Of a stretch of DNA of 64,000 nt, positions 54,724 through 64,000 are shown one piece after another. The translations under genes were made by a program, and so were the position numbers. Numbering within the stretch: position 1 is the first letter of the stretch; every line of letters starts with the position of its first letter. Under the pieces are notes generated by a model, which saw only the letters and a program-made list of their open reading frames with translations, searched no databases and was not told where the DNA came from. The stretch is from positions 1,054,001 to 1,118,000 of the forward strand of contig CP079215.1 of the NCBI GenBank assembly GCA_019316985.1, read 5' to 3'. Origin of the DNA: Paraniabella defluvii (lineage in GTDB: Bacteria; Bacteroidota; Bacteroidia; Chitinophagales; Chitinophagaceae).

Positions 54724-57700
54724 TTATCTGATCAATACCATTTTACCATACCCCTTATTGAAGTACTTGTCCGTATTATTATCCTTTGTACTGTATCTAT
54801 CCAGGCTTCTTCCGTTCAAATTAGAGCACCCGGTACAGGTATACCCCGTTACCCAGTTTCTGACCATACTGATCGGTACCGTCCCATTTAAATTCGGTAA
54901 TATTTCTGCCAATACGCAGGGGTCCTAACTCGGCTTTGGTGATCTCCCGGACGATCTTACCCGTAACTGTTAATATCTGGATACGCATATTCTGAGGTAT
55001 TTCGGACCCTGTTAAAGTAAATACAAATGCAGTGGAACTGGTAAAAGGATTGGGATAGTTCAATAAATTAGAGATCATAGGCTTATTAATGACCTGGAAG
55101 GCAATACGATAATTAAGATTGCCGGCTGCGTTACCGCTTTGATCTTTGGCACTAACTATTAATTCATAATCTCCATCCGCCAACAGGTTAGGTTTAAAAG
55201 TTACCGTGGCCGTATTACTGTTATTACTTCCCTGACCGGGAGGTGTTAGTACTAATGTGTCGTTGTTAAACTGGTAATCCCGTGTTGATCCGTCAGGATG
55301 TTTCAACTGTACTTTTACAAGGTCGGTATTATTCAATAACAAGTACCTGGAATCGTCTGTAAGTTTCATTAAAATTGTGGGCTTACTGGAAACAATATCC
55401 CTGTTCAGTATACGGGCGCCATCAAAAGTTACATCCAGGTAAGGGCTGATTGAATCACCGCGTACATAAAAATTCTGATAAATAAAATTATTAAACTGGT
55501 GCTGTTCGGGCTGTAGCACTCCCGGGTTAAATTCCAAAAGAGCCAAATTATTTCCTGTCAAAGATTTTGTATTGACAGGTATATTAATCCTGACAGTGTC
55601 ACCGGCAATAAGAGGTTTTAAGTTAGCAACTGGGATAATGCTTTCTATATTGTCCCGGTTGCGGATGGAGAGTTTAACTTTTAAGCTATCGAAATTGGTA
55701 CTGCTAACATTTTTAAATGCTATGCCTAAATTTAACGGCGCTCCTACATCTACCGTATCAATCTTATTATAGTAAAGATTGGGGACCACAGCCCCTTCCG
55801 GAACAGGTGCACCATATACTCTCCAATAATTTAGCTGGTAAGGAGAACGGTTAGTTGTGTCTATCGTTTGAAGACTCACTCTTATACCTGGGTAATTTTC
55901 CGCATTAATTAAAGAAAGATCAACTCTCTTTTGCGAAACAGGTATATTATCCATCAACTTCGATTCAGCACCATTTTTATCGATTCCTGAAACAGAAATA
56001 AATGCCTGATCGGTTGAAGGATTTTCCAGGCTGCGACCATCCCAAATTAACTGATTCCAGGATTTGGCTTTTGTAAAAGCTGAAGACCTTAAAACACCTT
56101 CTGTTCTGCTGATAGGTACATTAACTGTGACGCTTAATTTCTCCGAGATAGCTCCTGCAACAACCTGGGCTAAAGGATTCGGCTTTCCCTTTTGATAAAT
56201 AAATACGTAGGGAACATCAGATATGATTTGATCAATACCAGATAACCCTATCGCTTTTAGCTTGTGGTAAAGAGAATTATTACTACCTAAAACAGCGGTG
56301 TCCGACTGCCAAATGGCAGGAAGGATTGGAGTTCTTGTTGTATCCTGCCATTGACTGCCCGTAAGACCAACATAATAGCCTGTCGGTATAGAATCCAGGA
56401 AATTCATAACAGTTTTTCTACCCGATACAGTAGAAATATCAAACTGGAAAAATCCCAATTGCGAGCTGGCGTTCCAGGCTATAGGTTTATAACTACCATA
56501 CATTCCGGCCTCTCCCATATCTTTGTTCTTAATCTCCACTAAATTTTTATTATCAATTAAGTAAAAGCGCAATGAGTTCATTTGCGGATTCGGGCTGCTT
56601 CCCGGTACACCTGTAAAGCCAATTTGTTTGTAAACATCATCAATTTGCATCGAAAATTCTAGCGCCCTTGATGTATAGGGATACATACCATGGCTAATTC
56701 TTATACTGGATAACAAACTATCATAAGCCATAAGTCCGGATTCTTTGACAGTTATATGTTCATTTAACTGATTATTAAACTGCGCGACATGCGATTGACT
56801 ATAACCATTTTCGGCACTTGGTATATAAGTAAAAGATGCGCTGCTCCACACCTGCTCCTGGTTACCTGCGGGCACAGCGGCCACTCTCCAGTAATAAACC
56901 GTACTATCTTTAAATGTTACACCCGGACTAAACTCTACCACGCCGCCTGCCGAAGGTTTGATTTGAGATACTTTCGCAGCTGAATTAAAAGACCTGCTGG
57001 TATCCATCTCCATAACGTAGCTCCGGGATTCAGCAAAAGGATTACCTGTAGATGCGGCAAACACAATTCCCTGTTTGTTGACAATTGAAAGATCATACGG
57101 GAAGACGGGCTTAATATCATCTTCATAAATAAATATTTCTTTCGGAAGCGTATTATTATTTTCAAAAAGCTCGTCAATATTATTTTCAGGGTCTACAGTA
57201 ATAGTAAACTTATTGGCGCCTTTGTCTACGGCCGGATCAATATCAATTTGATAGCTAATAGAATCTATATACCGGATACCAGGAATGGTATCCCTCCTCA
57301 CTACGCGGGTAGATAAATCGGGGTAGGTTCTTTTCAGCTCCACTATAAGATCGCGGTTTACTGCTTTCCCCAAATTGACAATTTTTGCTTTTATTGAAAA
57401 ATTAGGCTCGGATACCGAAATAATACCGGGCGTAACAGTTACCATTGCATCCTCGATAGCATAATCTGGTTTGTTAAACTGATACAACCTGATACCAGGA
57501 TCTCCATTTAATGTATATTCTTCACATTGAGCCCGGTCAAAAACGCTTGACTGCCCTCCTGAAGCAGCAAAATAGTTGGCAATGGTTTTTTGCATGAGCT
57601 CACCAAGTGTTAACCCATAGCCGCTCCTGGAAAGCAGCTTATATAATTCACCGTTATATTGCCCTAAATAAGATACATAGCCAAAGCTGGTACCCGCCAT

Positions 57701-59798
57701 CATTCCAATGCTGCCTCTTTCTTTGGCAAAAGATATTTTTCTGATATGGTATTAATTGTTGAAACCCTGTTCTGATCAAAAATAAATATATCGCCTACAT
57801 TACATCCCATCATATGAAACACCGGGTATTTCCCGAAATTGGAATAATTATTCGGATCTTCTAAGTTATACGCCAAAGTAGTGGCCGCCGAATGTCCGAA
57901 ATAAGTAAGCAGGTTCACGCCGCTATTCATCAGGTTTTTCAGTCGCTCGGTTGCCGTTTGTTCACTGCCAGGTATGGAGCTCTTGACAAAATCCGTGACC
58001 TGCGCACCATATAGCGTATCGCTGATAATTGCCTTATGCGCATTCAAATAGCCGGACAATTGCCCGATAAGGCTTTGATCGTTGGCCCCTACCATGTGAA
58101 TGATATTTTTTTCCAGGCGCTGGCCCCACTCCTGCAACTGGCGCTAACTCCTGCTCATATTGTTTTATCTTGGTCAGGTAGGTGGCTAACTCATCTCCGT
58201 TAATTACGGAAACACGTCCTATTGGTGTTAACGGAACCGAACTGCTGCCTTCTGCCGCCAGCAACACGTCAGAAGCAGGCTCTCCAAAAGTGGGGATCAG
58301 GTTAAGCCTGTCAGTAACAGGATTCGTCTCGTTATATCGCGCAGAAGTATACTTTACTCCCCTGCCTATAATAAAGGTACTCTTAATTCCCGCAGCGTAC
58401 CGGCTCCTGGCCATGCGCAGAAAATTTCTTACAGACAAGGGGCTGCCTTTAATACCGTAAGCAAACTGATCTGTAAGCTGATCAATCATATATACTTTTG
58501 CGTTATAACCACCTCCGGCTGCTGAGCTGCGATAAGCCCGATACTCCTCCACCGGTTGAGCCCCGCCAGCGCTATTTAATATTGCCCTATGGGTGATCAT
58601 TAAATAGTCGCCCTGATTGGCAGCAGCCGAGTAATCTATAAAATTTCTGACTTCAAAGCTGCTGATCGTTTTAATATTGGCTGCAGCTGTGTTCACTGCA
58701 ACTACCACCGCGTTAGCAACAGTAGGCTGTAGGTATACTTTTATAAGAGCAGGGTTAGAAGCATCTGCTTCATACCTCCTGCCGCTGCTCAGATCGTATA
58801 AAACCGGTGTTCCGGAAGTATTGAATCCTGCAATTTCAAGGTATTTTCCGCCGGCGGCTCCCGGTAATCTGAATTGAAAATTACTGGCGCCCCGAAATTA
58901 AAACTACGGGGATAGGTAATTTCGAGAGTACCGATTTTAATTCTGTTATTGGGTACACCAGCTATATTAGCCACGGAAATATTTTCGGTGGCGCCATTTA
59001 AGGCGGATGCCGGTAAGCTATTAGACAACCGGGAATAGGCAAAGCCGTTTAAAGCGGCATTAAATACTTCCATATTATTGAGCTTCACCTGTACCGTACG
59101 CGTATTAGGGCTGTTACCCACTACATTCATATTTACCTGCAGCTGTGGCGCTCCGCTGCCGGTAAAGGGAAATAAACCGGTCTGAGTTAAATTTCTTGTC
59201 TGGTTTTCTGTTATCTCGTTAGAAGTCCAGCCCTCTCCTCCCTCAAAGGAAGCTGAAATGGCAGCTTCAGAAACAGCGCCCCATAGGGTCCGAGATGTAT
59301 CGTCTCGTTGGGATATACCGCTGCTGTATACATAAAATAAGGTTCTGCAATCACACCTGCCGGTATGGTATTGGCAGTTGGTACCAACCTTTTGTTGTTG
59401 CCCGCAGTGTTCACAGTAAGAAAATAGGCCGCGGTGTCTGTAAACAAACTTTTGCTGTTATTGATCTGGTCGAGCGGATTACGATATAGTACCTGGTCCG
59501 GCTTACCATCATTGGCTTCACCCCAGAACTCTATGTAACCACCGGCAGCTAAAATGCCTGTTTGATTAGAAGTGTAAAGAGCAACTTCTTCGCCGTTACG
59601 CCACAACTGAAACGAAGACACGTCTGCGTTGGCCAGGTTAATGGAGGCTAACGCCGATTGCGGGATCCTGTAAAGACCACTGGAACCCACTTTAAATTTA
59701 TAATAGGTTTTGCTATAATCGATCCACTCATTATTAAATGATTGCGCCGGTGCAGTCATTGTATAAAACAGGAAAACTATAGTCAGCAGTTTCTTCAT
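54724..59798 (-). CDS. porU2: Type IX secretion system PorU2-type C25 peptidase (frameshifted)
   Basis: Very large surface protein of about 1690 residues. Signal peptide MKKLLTIVFLFYTMTAPAQ, N-terminal beta domain, then a gingipain-like C25 domain containing NLLTYFGHSAATTLAYNLEDP (in part) with the catalytic His and HMMGCNVGD with the Cys, followed by CARDB/Ig-like repeats (FSIKAKIVNLGKAVNRDLIVELK) and a C-terminal FlgD-like segment TEFKWDGTDQYGQKLGNGVYLYRV. PorU removes the sorting domain and attaches cargo to lipopolysaccharide; PorU2 paralogues are common in Chitinophagaceae. Shifts near 59215, 58850-58900, 58720, 58140, 57710 and 54830. It overlaps the PorV/PorQ-like gene by 4 nt. Confidence 0.85.
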
Positions 59799-60938
59799 CG
59801 GGTGCTCATTAAATTAAAATATCGAGGATTTTTTTCGCGGTTTAAATCCAGCCTAAGGGAAAAAACATGGGTAAATAAAGGGTTAGACTGATTCGCCAGG
59901 TTTGCAAACGCATAGTCTATTACAACAGATCTGATCCGAAAGCCAACGCCTACGCTGGGCTGATAGATCCAAACTCTTTTTGATTAGTAGTATCGCCATC
60001 TGCTAATCCTTTTTGAAAGTTATTAATACCACCCCTTACAAAAAAAAATATTTTTATACCCGTATTCCAGTCCTACTTTGGGATCGATGCTTAGGGCGTC
60101 GCTGCTCACCAGGGTATTTCGTTTCCCGTCAAAAGTCAGGTCAAAGTCTGTTTCGGCCAGCACGGTCGAAGTTTTTCCGATATTAAAACCCGCGATGCGC
60201 CCACGGTTACCCTGGGCGCCGTAAGTTCAGATGACTTTACCGGAATATCGTTATTGGTGAGGTACAGCACTTCTTTTTCTTTCTCGCTAAAGTTGAAGGT
60301 CCAGGTATTGAATGTACTGGTGAGGTCTTTTGCTACTACGCCAAATCGCCATTTATCTTTAAAAACCTGCAAACCGGCATCCAGGCCAAACCCCAGGCCT
60401 GCGCAAACTTTCCTACATTACGATAAATTACCTTGGCATTGGCGCCCACATTCACCATGCTATTGGCGGTTTTCTTCAGGTTCTGCCCGTACGATAACAA
60501 AAAAGCATAATCCGCCGAAGAAAAAGTTTGAATATTGTTATAGTTGAGCGACCCATCGGGGTTAACAAGGAACAGTGTATTCGGAATATCGTCCACGGCA
60601 AATCTGAGGGCAGTAAGCCCTAATACGCGTTTTTCATTGGTAGTGGGAATTGCCACATTGGCAAAATCGTACTTGCCTATCCCCGCAAAATATTCGGAGT
60701 GCATTAAATTTACTTCTGTGTGCTCCTGCACATTTACCAACCCCGCAGGGTTCCAGTAACCTGCTGTTCCATCGGCTACAGAGGCGGCCTGGGCGCTACC
60801 CATGGCTAATCCGCGGGCGCCGGCTCCTATATTTAAAAATTCGTTGGAATATTTTCTAAATTGCGCAATGGCTACCTGGCAACAAAGCTGAATTGCCAGG
60901 AATGTGCTTGCAAAGGGTATAAACTTTCTTATAGTCAC
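59795..60938 (-). CDS. PorV/PorQ-family outer-membrane protein (frameshifted)
   Basis: Outer-membrane beta-barrel of the PorV/PorQ (UPF0164/FadL-like) family, about 381 residues. After a signal peptide ending near QVAIAQ, the hallmark KYSNEFLNIGAGARGLAMGSA and TAGYWNPAGL appear, then NLMHSEYFAGIGKYDFANVA and many amphipathic strands. Shifts near 60400, 60200, 60050 and 59985. The restored end, NREKNPRYFNLMSTR, stops in the ATGA overlap with porU2, so the two are translationally coupled, like the known PorU-PorV partnership in which PorV shuttles cargo to the sortase. Confidence 0.87.
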
Positions 60939-61141
60939 TAAACAGCTATATTATTATTTATTGGTCAGCTCAATACTACGCTTATCGAAACGTTGCGTGT
61001 TCGTTGCGCACACAACCCGGCAGTACGGTCAACTTTCTTTCTATTATCAAACAAGGGCCAATGCGAAATTAGCATTATCATACAAATCACCAACAGAATT
61101 AGTTAAATGCTCAATAATATTCGCCCAACAAGGTAAAAACG

Positions 61142-61150
61142 TACTTTTGC
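61142..61150 (+). promoter_or_regulatory. -7 box of tyrS
   Basis: TACTTTTGC matches TAnnTTTG and ends 4 nt before the tyrS ATG at 61155, giving a nearly leaderless transcript. Confidence 0.65.
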
Positions 61151-61154
61151 GCCC

Positions 61155-62433
61155 ATGGATTTAATTAAAGAATTGAAATGGCGCGGAATGGTGCAGGACA
61201 TGATACCCGGCACCGATGAGCAACTGAAAAAGAGATTACTACCGGGTATATCGGCTTCGACCCTACCGCTACCAGCCTGCATATTGGCAGCCTGGTGCCT
61301 ATTTTGCTTTTGGTACACATGCAAAAAGCAGGACATCGTCCCATCGCCCTGGTGGGTGGAGCAACCGGTATGATCGGTGATCCCAGCGGGAAAAGCGAAG
61401 AAAGAAGCCTGCTGAATGAAGCCCAGCTGGCGGAAAATGTGGCAGGCATAAAAGCACAGCTGGAGAAATACCTTGACTTTGACCCTGCCAAGCCCAATGC
61501 GGCTTTAATGGTTAACAATTACGACTGGTTTAAGAATATCTCGTTTATCGATTTTTTAAGAGATGCCGGAAAACATATTACCGTCAACTATATGATGGCA
61601 AAAGACAGTGTGAAGAAGCGTTTTGAGGGCGAAGCAGGTATCAGCTACACCGAATTCGCTTATCAGCTGATGCAGGGATACGACTTCTACCATTTGTTTA
61701 AAGAGAACAATTGCAAATTACAAATGGGTGGCAGCGACCAGTGGGGCAACATTACTACGGGTACTGAGTTTGTACGCCGTAAAGCACAGGGTGATGCATT
61801 TGCTTTTACCTGCCCGTTAATTAAAAAGGCCGATGGTACCAAATTCGGCAAAACGGAAAGTGGTAACGTGTGGTTAGACCCTGAACGTACTACTCCCTAC
61901 CAGTTTTACCAGTTCTGGCTAAACGCCAGCGACGCAGACGCAGAAAACTGGATCAAAATATTCACCTTTTAGACGAGCCTGCCATTAATCAGCTCATCGA
62001 AGAGCATAAACAGGATCCGGCAAAACGTGTATTACAAAAATCCCTGGCCCGCGAGGTAACTACTTTTGTTCATGGCGCCGCCGCTTACGAACAGGCTATA
62101 GCTACTACCGAAAAGCTTTTTGCCGATCAGCACAAACCTGCGGAGGAAATGAGTATCGAAGACCTGGAAGGAATGGCAGGAATTGTAAAATCTACCATCA
62201 GTAAAGAGGCTATTGCGAACGGGATGGACATCGTAAGTCTCCTGGCGGATGCCAAAATTACTGCCAGCAAGGGAGAAGCCCGCAAATTGGTACAGGGAGG
62301 CGGGGTACAATTAAATCGCAGGAAAGTGGAAGATGCCCAGCTGTCAGTAAACAATAGCAACCTGTTGCACAACAAATACCTGTTGCTTCAAAAGGGAAAG
62401 AAAAACTACTACCTAGTAGAGGTTACCGGTTAA
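61155..62433 (+). CDS. tyrS: Tyrosyl-tRNA synthetase (frameshifted)
   Basis: Class I aminoacyl-tRNA synthetase charging tRNA-Tyr. The start [23 protein letters not shown] is followed by the HIGH-type motif [55 protein letters not shown] and the KMSKS-equivalent [13 protein letters not shown]; the C-terminal S4 domain is [20 protein letters not shown]. Shifts near 61233 and 61970; joined length about 426 residues. Own promoter and terminator, so monocistronic. Confidence 0.96.
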
Positions 62434-62438
62434 AAAAT

Positions 62439-62460
62439 AAAGGAGCATCCGCTCCTTTTT
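62439..62460. terminator. Terminator after tyrS (bidirectional)
   Basis: AAAGGAGC-ATCC-GCTCCTTT, a perfect 8-bp stem, followed by TT on the plus strand and preceded by an A-run, so it can also serve the convergent transporter gene. Confidence 0.8.
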
Positions 62461-62532
62461 ACTTCCTGCCACAGACGCAATAGTTACTTAATCCCCTTGG
62501 ATGCTGTGTGTTTAAAACGTCAATATTATAGT

Positions 62533-63288
62533 TTATCTTTTCAGGAAAATGAAGATGGCGCCTATAAAAGTAAGCACAATGATGAGACGCCGGTAACTGG
62601 TGTCTTTTATCCGGGCTACAATCTTTATACCTAACCAAAACCCGATCAGCAAGGCGGGTAGCAATAAGACGTCGGTCTTTAAGCTGGCTCCCGTTATGTT
62701 GTTCCACACAAATACCTGGAAAGGCAGCTTAAAAAGATTGATGGCCATAAATACCCATGCAGCAGTACCAATAAAATTGTTCTTCGGCATGCGCATCGCT
62801 AAAAAATAAATATTAGCGAAAGCGCCGGCCAGGTTACCGATCATTGTGGTGAAACCGGAAATGAGCCCCATACCAGATACAAATAATTTATTGGAAGGAA
62901 CAATCATTGTTTTCCTTATCTCCAGGTATAGCATAATGATCACCGTTACCACAATAATAGTGGCCATTATTTTCCTGAATACTGCTTCGTTCATATACTG
63001 GCCCGCCAACACTCCTGCCAGCACGCCCACCACCATCCAGGGAATCAATTTCCAGAAATGTTTCCACTCCGCATGGCGATGATAGTATTTCACTGCCAAC
63101 AGGTCAGCAGCACATAACAATGGCAATACCACTCCCGTAGATGCTTTGCCTCCTAAAACAATGGCCATCAGGGTTACGTTCAACATATCAATACCCTTCA
63201 GTCCGGCTTTAGACAACCCTATAAAAAAGGCTGATAATGCCAGGAGCACCCAGTTAGTTAAGGAATAATCTTCAAATAAGGTCTGCAA
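62533..63288 (-). CDS. TauE/SafE-family sulfite exporter-like permease
   Basis: Intact 251-residue membrane protein with about eight hydrophobic helices. The family duplication is visible in FFIGLSKAGLKGIDMLNVTLMAIVLGGK and the second-half GLISGFTTMIGNLAGAFANIYFLAM (each cited in part: FIGLSKAGLKG, FTTMIGNLAG). Family members export sulfite, sulfoacetate or other organosulfur anions; the substrate here cannot be assigned. A sulfatase gene exists about 38 kb away but no direct link is visible. It follows the SGNH hydrolase gene by 39 nt and may share its transcript. Confidence 0.88.
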   Translation of the reverse strand: MQTLFEDYSLTNWVLLALSAFFIGLSKAGLKGIDMLNVTLMAIVLGGKASTGVVLPLLCAADLLAVKYYHRHAEWKHFWKLIPWMVVGVLAGVLAGQYMNEAVFRKIMATIIVVTVIIMLYLEIRKTMIVPSNKLFVSGMGLISGFTTMIGNLAGAFANIYFLAMRMPKNNFIGTAAWVFMAINLFKLPFQVFVWNNITGASLKTDVLLLPALLIGFWLGIKIVARIKDTSYRRLIIVLTFIGAIFIFLKR

Positions 63289-63327
63289 AAAAATGTTTTG
63301 GTTATTAATTGAACGTATCGCGTATTA

Positions 63328-63991
63328 TCATTTCAGGAGCTTGATAGCTTTCCACATTTCCTGCGCCACCAACAGGTTGCCTGCGGCATTAAGATGCACA
63401 CGGTCGGTAGTTAAAATACCTTTTTCCTCATTGGCCGGATTGTTCCTGTCCAGGTAGTTCATAAAGGCCTGGCGCAGGTCAATCAATGGTATACTATTTT
63501 TAGCGGCATATTCGCGGATCCATTTGGCATAAAAATTCAGGTCGCCATCCTGCAAATTGGAATCATCATTTCTTTCCCCGATTACAGATGGCGTACACAT
63601 AATTGGCTGTATGCCTGCCTGTTTCATTTTATTGATCATCTTATCATAAAAAGCGCCAAATTTACTGAGCTCGGTTCCGGTACCACTGGTGGTTTTGTGC
63701 CAAACATCATTAATACCAATATACACTACCACAATGTCTGGTTTCTGGTCCAATACATCTTCCTGGAAACGATAAAACAGGTCATATACCCGGTTACCAC
63801 CGATACCTTTTCCTACAAACTCAAAGTTCTCTGCCAGTTTATCCTGTTTACAAAGACTGTCCACCTTAGGTATATAACCGTTCGGGCCGGCTCCTGCTGG
63901 GTAATGGAGTCTCCAAAAAATATTACTTTTTCTTTTTAACGGGTTGAAAAGCAATAAGCGCAATGGCTGCGAGCGTTAGAACATACTTCAT
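63328..63991 (-). CDS. SGNH/GDSL-family hydrolase, exported (frameshifted)
   Basis: Esterase/lipase-type hydrolase of about 222 residues. A short signal peptide (MKYVLTLAAIALIAFQ) precedes KVIFFGDSITQ, block I with the catalytic Ser; GIGGNRVYDL supplies the block II Gly, YIGINDVWH the block III Asn, and TTDRVHLNAAGN the Asp-x-x-His of block V. Two base losses, near 63940 and 63900, hide the N-terminus; the true start is ATG at 63991, so the gene is complete within the window. Carbohydrate deacetylation is typical for relatives. Confidence 0.86.
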
Positions 63992-64000
63992 GTGTTGATA

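Overview
The window looks like a chromosomal segment of a Bacteroidota bacterium, probably a Chitinophagaceae-type soil or water organism. This is inferred from gene content: a PorV/PorQ-like protein beside a PorU2-type peptidase of the type IX secretion system, DUF4173 and DUF6728-type membrane proteins, GH29/GH95 fucosidases, Amj, and Bacteroidota -7 promoter boxes (TAnnTTTG) just before many start codons. No rRNA, tRNA, CRISPR array or insertion sequence was recognised. More than half of the long genes, including rpoB, rpoC, rplA, priA, tyrS and lpxB, are broken by single-base shifts, mostly in homopolymers. Continuous conserved protein is recovered across each break, so these look like base-calling errors in an unpolished assembly. 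Coordinates below are those of the whole gene across its shifts.

Layout. 1-4.9 kb: nadC, a SUI1-like gene, apaG, a 2'-5' RNA ligase-like gene with a PA0069-type radical SAM gene behind a double operator, and a YkuK-type RNase H-like gene. 5-8 kb (minus): a small regulator locus (membrane protein, winged-helix regulator, DUF4173 protein) with the same 17-bp palindrome before both transcription starts, then a secreted Tyr/Arg-rich protein. 8.4-17.6 kb: surE, lpxB, a DUF6728-type gene, a beta-barrel, a GlcD-type oxidase, cysM, a DUF885 peptidase, an enolase-superfamily enzyme, a second ligase-like gene and a YjbR-family gene. 17.8-26.6 kb: a fucoside-degrading cluster (GH141-like with PDZ, GH95, GH29, sulfatase, sialate O-acetylesterase-like) behind a LacI-type palindrome. 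26.6-32.8 kb: amj, priA, plsC, mtaB and an OmpH-like gene.

33-46 kb holds the ribosomal/RNA polymerase block on the minus strand: rplK-rplA-rplJ-rplL, then a strong terminator and about 2 kb containing an oppositely oriented ComEA-like gene, then rpoB-rpoC with its own promoter. An SMP-30 family gene lies upstream of rplK.

47-54.7 kb is the most interesting region: a lasso-peptide-type RiPP cluster. In order it encodes an HPr-kinase-like protein, a 31-residue precursor, an internal terminator, an asparagine-synthetase-like cyclase, a PqqD-like recognition protein, a transglutaminase-like leader peptidase, an ABC exporter and a nucleotidyltransferase, with a convergent GT2 glycosyltransferase at the end. 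The kinase and the precursor's C-terminal Ser recall paeninodin-type clusters, but the predicted core is only 8-10 residues, too short for a normal threaded lasso. 54.7-64 kb: porU2 and its PorV/PorQ partner, tyrS, a TauE/SafE transporter and an SGNH hydrolase.

A second theme is a family of short octamer tracts (consensus AACTTATC, AAC recurring exactly every 8 nt) placed directly upstream of the -7 box of surE, plsC, mtaB and rplK, and also before the SUI1-like gene.
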